Assembly (NCBI GenBank): GCA_002431355.1 | Contig: DJEQ01000055.1 | Location: 4,645 to 13,941 of the forward strand | Length of the DNA: 9,297 bases | Direction of reading: 5' to 3' | DNA from: Oribacterium sp. UBA5894 | Lineage (GTDB): Bacteria; Bacillota; Clostridia; Lachnospirales; Lachnospiraceae | Shown here: in pieces, positions 5,472 through 9,297 of the stretch | Layout of the letters: each line of letters begins with the position of its first letter | Numbering within the stretch: position 1 is the first letter of the stretch | Program-made: the position numbers and the translations under genes | The notes under the pieces: model-generated | What the model was told of the DNA's origin: nothing | What the model saw: the letters and a program-made list of their open reading frames with translations, nothing else | The model's database searches: none

Positions 5472-7328
5472 ATGGATTTCAAAGAATTTTTTGAGCAGAA
5501 TAAAAAGGCCTGCATCGGTGGGCTTGCGGGTGCCGTCGTTGTGCTGATGGGCATTGCGGTTGCAACCAGTCATTCCGGTGGGAGCGCCGTTGAAACGGCT
5601 GCCTCTTCGACCGAGGCCGCAGAAACGACGGTTGCGGAGACCGTGCCAGTGGAGGTAACCCGCGGGGATTTCTACGATAAGCTGAATTCCGGCAATGCGG
5701 TCAATGTGCTGGTACTCGGGGATGGCTTCGCCTACGGCGATGGGGTCGCGAATCTCGAGGACAGCTGGTCCGAGCAGCTCTCCCAGAAGATCGGTGAGGC
5801 GTTTACATCCGAAGTATTTGTTAATAACTATGCACTTGCAGGTAACAATGGCATCTATGCGGGCTATGTTCTTGCAAACGAGATGAATACCGACGTGAGC
5901 TATGATGCCGCTGTGCTCAGCTTCGGCAGCTATGACGATCCGGAGACCTTTGCCAGCTTCTATGAGGCGCTCGTGCGCGTGCTGAATCAGAAGTTCCCGG
6001 GCATCGAAATCATTTCGCTCGTTGAGCCGTCCAGCGTGACGGATCCGGAGGGGGATGCTGCGGCCAATGCAGACGCCGTAAAGAACATCACCTCCCACTA
6101 CCTCGGTGAGACCATCGACATCGCGAAGGGCTTCGAGGAGGACGGAAAGGATGTGACGAAGACCGTTGCTTCCGATCAGATCAACCAGAACGAGGAAGGA
6201 AATGACATCACCTCCGACGTGATCGTAAAGGCTATCCAGGGCTTTGCCGCGGCAGGTGATCAGAAGGGCGAGGCGCAGACCATCAATCCGCTGGATGAAA
6301 AGGTTTCAGCGCTTGAGCATTTCGCCTACATCCCGGCAAGCAGCTTTGCCAAGCTGAACGACACAACCTATGAGATTCTTGCAGACTATGTCACCGATGA
6401 GGATGGCAATAAGGTCGAGGGTCTTCTGGGCCTTGATTATGATTATCTGACCGGAGACAATGACGTGTACGTGACCGTGGATGGTCAGCCGTTTGGTCGC
6501 AATACTGTAAAGTTTGAGGGCGCAGAGTCCGAGCAGCACATCGTGCTGATCAACGATGGCTATGCTTCTTCCGATCATGTCACCATTCGTTTCGCAACGA
6601 AGGAGGAGGCCGATACCTTCGCCGGTATGAGCATCTGTGGAGGCATTGCCCTGCCAGAGAGCTATGACCAGTTTGAAGCCATGGCTTCCGACGAGGCGGA
6701 TCTCAGCGCAGAGGACCTGCTGGCAGCGATCGAAGAGACCAATGCCGACGGTACGCCGGTGATTCAGGACGCAGGCGTCATGGACCAGGGCGATATTGCG
6801 GTCGGCGGTCCAGGCTCCGGCGTCGCTGAGGGTGGCGTGCTGGCTCCGCAGGAGACGGTAGCCGAGACCACGAAGTATGAGACCACCAACCCGACCCGCT
6901 ATAAGGATGGCGTGCTCGAGGAGAAGTATAACGGCGAGTGGTGGGAGGTTGAAACCGATGCCGTGACCGATGCCAATGCAGGCGTCTATGCGGCCGGACA
7001 GGATCACCCAGGTGCACAGCCAGCGACGATCGTTGGAAAGAACGCAAAGATGAAGTCCAAGGCTGCGGGCCCAGGCGATGATTCGAGCGATTCCGACAGC
7101 AGCTCAACGACCACCACGACCGCAGCGGCTGCTACGACACAGACCAGTGCAGCTGCAGCAGGCGAGTCCGCCGCGGAGACGACCACAGCCAGTGCCGGGA
7201 ACTTCTCTAATCCTGGCGCCCAGGTGAAGGCCGCCGGAGATTACAGCATCAATGAGACCGATGCAAATGGCAAGGTCATTGCAAGCAATGGTCGTCTCTC
7301 CATCAGCAGTGGAGATGATGACGAGTAA
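5472..7328 (+). CDS. Membrane-anchored extracellular protein with degenerate SGNH-hydrolase-like domain
   Basis: The 618-residue product starts with a short charged segment and one hydrophobic helix (about 14-33), a signal anchor or uncleaved signal, then a Thr/Glu-rich spacer (36-63). Residues 75-260 follow the SGNH/GDSL order: strand VNVLVLGDGF (block I, G83-D84-G85), NNYALAGNNG (block II, G124), LSFGSYDD (block III, G152) and SDQINQNEEGN (block V, D235 to N238). At the catalytic positions Ser is Gly85, the block III Asn is Tyr154 and His is Asn238; only Gly124 and Asp235 remain. It is therefore probably not an esterase but may bind a ligand. Residues 270-400 look beta-rich, 455-475 repeat an ETVAETT-like sequence, and 535-575 are Ser, Thr and Ala rich with no LPXTG at the end. 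ATG 5472 was chosen from AAGGAG at 5456-5461; an earlier in-frame ATG 5403 lacks one. Confidence 0.85.
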   Translation: MDFKEFFEQNKKACIGGLAGAVVVLMGIAVATSHSGGSAVETAASSTEAAETTVAETVPVEVTRGDFYDKLNSGNAVNVLVLGDGFAYGDGVANLEDSWSEQLSQKIGEAFTSEVFVNNYALAGNNGIYAGYVLANEMNTDVSYDAAVLSFGSYDDPETFASFYEALVRVLNQKFPGIEIISLVEPSSVTDPEGDAAANADAVKNITSHYLGETIDIAKGFEEDGKDVTKTVASDQINQNEEGNDITSDVIVKAIQGFAAAGDQKGEAQTINPLDEKVSALEHFAYIPASSFAKLNDTTYEILADYVTDEDGNKVEGLLGLDYDYLTGDNDVYVTVDGQPFGRNTVKFEGAESEQHIVLINDGYASSDHVTIRFATKEEADTFAGMSICGGIALPESYDQFEAMASDEADLSAEDLLAAIEETNADGTPVIQDAGVMDQGDIAVGGPGSGVAEGGVLAPQETVAETTKYETTNPTRYKDGVLEEKYNGEWWEVETDAVTDANAGVYAAGQDHPGAQPATIVGKNAKMKSKAAGPGDDSSDSDSSSTTTTTAAAATTQTSAAAAGESAAETTTASAGNFSNPGAQVKAAGDYSINETDANGKVIASNGRLSISSGDDDE

Positions 7329-7343
7329 ACCATAGCAGCACAT

Positions 7344-7384
7344 ATGACGTCCAGATTTCAAAAATCTGGGCGTCATTTTTCTTT
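7344..7384 (+). terminator. Intrinsic terminator of the SGNH-like gene
   Basis: A 15-bp stem (7344-7358 with 7362-7376, one G-U pair) with a 3-nt loop is followed by TTTTCTTT, beginning 15 nt after the stop codon. It separates this gene from the downstream nuclease-like gene, which has its own promoter. Confidence 0.88.
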
Positions 7385-7447
7385 ATTCAGTATTAGAAAA
7401 ATGATCGGAGGGCGCGTGCTTTTGGTATTCGGTGGTGGAATGCACTG

Positions 7448-7456
7448 TGCTATGAT
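7448..7456 (+). promoter_or_regulatory. Extended -10 promoter for the sce7726-like/AEC operon
   Basis: TGCTATGAT combines the TG-N extension with a -10 hexamer TATGAT (7451-7456). No clear -35 is found at 16-18 nt, which extended -10 promoters can tolerate. Transcription would start near 7463, about 55 nt before the start codon at 7519, and just after the preceding terminator. Confidence 0.5.
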
Positions 7457-7518
7457 AGAAAAGTGAACGCTGATGGGACGCAGCGCGGGCTTAACAGGAG
7501 AGAAGCTTTACAGGATCT

Positions 7519-8208
7519 ATGCTAAAGGATAAGGACATTCGCGAGCCGTTGTTTTCGTTTCTCGAGGAAACGTATGGGCGGATTCGCATCATTGAGGAAA
7601 AGAATATGGGCGGAAGTCGGGCCGATGTGATCATGGTGACACCGGAGCGCTTCGTGGGCATTGAAATCAAGTCGGATGCGGATACCTATGCGCGTCTCGC
7701 CGGGCAGGTCGAGGATTATGATCGTTACTTCGATGCAAATATCATCGTCGTCGGGACTCGTCATGCGCTTCACGTGGAGGAGCATGTGCCGGAGACCTGG
7801 GGCATCATTACCGTCGAGGAGGTAGAGGGGCAGGCTGACCTTTATATGCTGCGCCGCCCGAAGCCGAATCCAGCGCTTGAAGTATCGCGGAAGCTCAGTC
7901 TTCTCTGGCGTCCGGAGCTTCAGCATATCGTTGAGCGACATCTGAAGCATAAGTACGAGCACCTGTCGAAAAAGCAGGTGATGGAAAAGCTTCTTGCCGG
8001 TGTACCAGAGGACGTCCTTCAGATCGAGATGTCCGAGGAGCTCTTTGAACGGGACTATACGCGGATTTTCGATGAAATCAATCAGTTCCGTGTCGAAAAG
8101 GAAGGGAAGAAGCCGCGGCGGAAGCGGCGAAAGAGTGGAGGAAGGAAAGGGCCGAATCTTCATGTGCGCCATATCGTGAAGGGCCGAACATCCTCCGCGA
8201 AGAAGTAG
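7519..8208 (+). CDS. sce7726-like protein with PD-(D/E)XK nuclease signature
   Basis: The 229-residue soluble protein has a compact PD-(D/E)XK-type core: SRADVIMV with D36, then GIEIKSD with E49 and K51, then Q63 and the Y67-containing YDRYFDANIIVVG strand. The IEIKSDADTYARL..Q..DYDRYFD order and a later ETWGII segment (92-97) match what I recall of the sce7726 family, whose biological role is not established. Residues 125-190 are helical. The end (about 195-229) is strongly basic (KPRRKRRK), suggesting nucleic-acid binding. Such a core would cut or bind DNA or RNA, but activity here is inferred. The ribosome binding site is ambiguous: AGGA sits only 3 nt before ATG 7519 and AGGAGAG at 7497-7503 is 15 nt away, so the start is less certain than the frame. 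The AEC transporter gene follows after 21 nt, so the two are probably co-transcribed. Confidence 0.8.
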   Translation: MLKDKDIREPLFSFLEETYGRIRIIEEKNMGGSRADVIMVTPERFVGIEIKSDADTYARLAGQVEDYDRYFDANIIVVGTRHALHVEEHVPETWGIITVEEVEGQADLYMLRRPKPNPALEVSRKLSLLWRPELQHIVERHLKHKYEHLSKKQVMEKLLAGVPEDVLQIEMSEELFERDYTRIFDEINQFRVEKEGKKPRRKRRKSGGRKGPNLHVRHIVKGRTSSAKK

Positions 8209-8229
8209 CGGAGAGCAGAAGGAGAAACG

Positions 8230-9177
8230 ATGGAAAGCTTTTTTGTAGCCGCCAACGCGGTCGTACCGTTTATTTGTTATATGTCGTATGGCTATCTGAT
8301 CCGGCACCTCGGATTTGGAGATGAAGGCTTCTATAAGCGCCTGAATCAGATTGTCTTTAAGGCCTTCTTTCCCCTCATGATGTTTTACAGCCTCTATACC
8401 TCGAAGGCAAATCTCAGCACAAACGCACGGCTCGCGCTGACCGCTGTGGGGATGCTTCTCGTCATCATTTTACTTTCCGTGCTTCTGACTCCGGTTTTCG
8501 TGAAGGAGAATCCGCGGCGTGGGGTCGTGGCGCAGTCGATCTGGCGGTCGAACACCCTGATGTTTGCATTGCCCCTCGCAGTCAGCATGTATGGGGAGGA
8601 GGCGGGCTCGCTTGCGTCCATCGTGATCGCCTGTGCGGTGCCGGTCTATAACGTTGCGGCGGTCTTCATCCTCGAGTACTTTCGTCGCACGGAGGGAGAG
8701 AGGACGAGTGGCGGGAAGATGATCCGAAATATTCTGACCAATCCGCTCATCGCAGGTGCGATTGCGGGCGTGCTGTTTCGTGTACTCCATATTACGCTGC
8801 CTTCGTGTATTCTGAAGCCGATCAGGTCCATCTCGGATCTCACGTCGCCACTCGCCATTTTTATCTGTGGGGCGACGCTGGTGCTTCCGAATATCCGAAA
8901 AAATATCAAAATCATTTCGATCTGCGTCTTTATGAAGCTGGTGGCGGTACCGGCCATCGTGACGGGGCTCTGCTACTTCCTTGGCTTCCGCGACGAGGAG
9001 CTGTTCATTTTATTTGCACTTTATGCAACCCCACTTGCGAACGCCACCTTCCCGATGAGTCAGAACATGGGCGGTGACGGCGAGCTTGCCGGGGAAATGC
9101 TCGCGATCAGCACGGTTGTCTCCATGTTTACGATCTTTTTCTGGATCGTGGGACTGAATGCCCTTGGGGTGTTCTGA
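8230..9177 (+). CDS. AEC-family (auxin efflux carrier) transporter
   Basis: This 315-residue polytopic membrane protein has the length and layout of AEC-family permeases: about ten hydrophobic segments in two bundles joined by a charged cytoplasmic loop (about 151-165, RRTEGERTSGGK). Family-typical stretches are SIWRSNTLMFALPLA (103-117), NPLIAGAIAGVLF (171-183), SPLAIFICGATL (206-217) and ATPLANATFPMSQNMGGD (266-283). Bacterial members export or import small organic anions such as malate or malonate; the name comes from plant auxin carriers and does not imply auxin here. The substrate is unknown. ATG 8230 is supported by AAGGAG at 8219-8224, 5 nt upstream. The nuclease-like gene ends 21 nt before, so the gene is probably read from the promoter at 7448. 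No intrinsic terminator with a T-run follows before the window ends. Confidence 0.92.
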   Translation: MESFFVAANAVVPFICYMSYGYLIRHLGFGDEGFYKRLNQIVFKAFFPLMMFYSLYTSKANLSTNARLALTAVGMLLVIILLSVLLTPVFVKENPRRGVVAQSIWRSNTLMFALPLAVSMYGEEAGSLASIVIACAVPVYNVAAVFILEYFRRTEGERTSGGKMIRNILTNPLIAGAIAGVLFRVLHITLPSCILKPIRSISDLTSPLAIFICGATLVLPNIRKNIKIISICVFMKLVAVPAIVTGLCYFLGFRDEELFILFALYATPLANATFPMSQNMGGDGELAGEMLAISTVVSMFTIFFWIVGLNALGVF

Positions 9178-9198
9178 GGGAGTCCGCGCCGGTCGGAG

Positions 9199-9249
9199 GC
9201 CCATGATCTAGAATGTAAGGCTACTGTTCACTGGGCATTTCTAGATGCC
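9199..9249. repeat. Overlapping inverted repeats downstream of the AEC gene
   Basis: ATCTAGAATG (9206-9215) can pair with CATTTCTAGAT (9236-9246, one bulged T). GCCCA (9199-9203) can pair with TGGGC (9232-9236). The tight hairpin GGCAT/ATGCC (9234-9238 with 9245-9249) competes with both. There is no T-run, so it is not an intrinsic terminator. It may be an operator or leader of a gene beyond the window. I recognise no riboswitch consensus. Confidence 0.35.
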
Positions 9250-9297
9250 GGTACAGCCTGGAAGCAGCTGACACATATATACGATTTTGAAAAACGA

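Noticed and set aside
5302..5547. Small plus-strand gene in the SGNH leader
   Set aside because: AAAAAGG lies very close to its ATG, but the product has no recognisable features and runs out of frame over the real start at 5472. A leader peptide cannot be excluded but is not supported.
7260..7328. Sortase (LPXTG) anchor at the end of the SGNH-like protein
   Set aside because: The protein ends with an acidic tail, with no LPXTG motif, hydrophobic helix or basic tail. The N-terminal helix is the likely anchor.
9178..9297. Riboswitch, T-box or tRNA in the last intergenic region
   Set aside because: I found no T-box GGTGG-type motif, no cloverleaf and no riboswitch consensus I can recall.

Overview
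The window looks like a chromosomal segment of a moderately GC-rich Clostridia/Firmicutes bacterium, probably near Lachnospiraceae. This rests on strong AAGGAG-type ribosome binding sites, intrinsic terminators with U-tracts, an extended -10 promoter and the protein flavour. GC was not counted and no search was run. No rRNA, tRNA, CRISPR array, insertion sequence or phage gene is visible.

Left part (1-4362, + strand). The window opens inside the 3' end of a carbon-starvation (CstA-family) transporter gene. A structured non-coding stretch of about 320 nt follows, containing a strong intrinsic terminator at 392-424. Next come three co-directional genes: an unrecognised membrane protein with a coiled coil and a two-helix membrane hairpin (523-1524), a MoxR/NorQ/CbbQ-type AAA+ ATPase (1608-2537) and a NorD/CobT-like von Willebrand A (VWA) protein (2566-4362). 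The last two form the classic MoxR-VWA pair, which remodels or activates client proteins. No nitric-oxide reductase, Rubisco or other classical client lies in the window, so the client is unknown. The membrane protein is the best local candidate for an anchor, partner or client.

Middle part (4365-7384). A minus-strand gene for a small exported protein (4453-5109) has a possible chagasin/I42-like C-terminal domain. It diverges from a plus-strand gene (5472-7328) for a large membrane-anchored extracellular protein. That protein has an SGNH-hydrolase-like domain whose catalytic positions all appear substituted, followed by a beta-rich region and a Thr/Ser/Ala-rich tail. The intergenic region has a good promoter for the plus-strand gene with an 8-bp perfect inverted repeat over its -35, and a leader of almost 200 nt. 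Each gene ends at a clear intrinsic terminator.

Right part (7385-9297, + strand). An extended -10 promoter precedes a two-gene unit: an sce7726-like protein with a PD-(D/E)XK-type nuclease signature and a basic tail (7519-8208), then 21 nt later an AEC-family (auxin efflux carrier) transporter (8230-9177). The last 120 nt are non-coding with overlapping inverted repeats of unknown role.

The most promising items are the membrane protein/MoxR/VWA operon, in which the ATPase has an Asn in its Walker A motif and the VWA domain carries an Arg/Ser/Gly linker with aberrant codons, and the apparently dead SGNH surface protein facing a possible secreted protease inhibitor.
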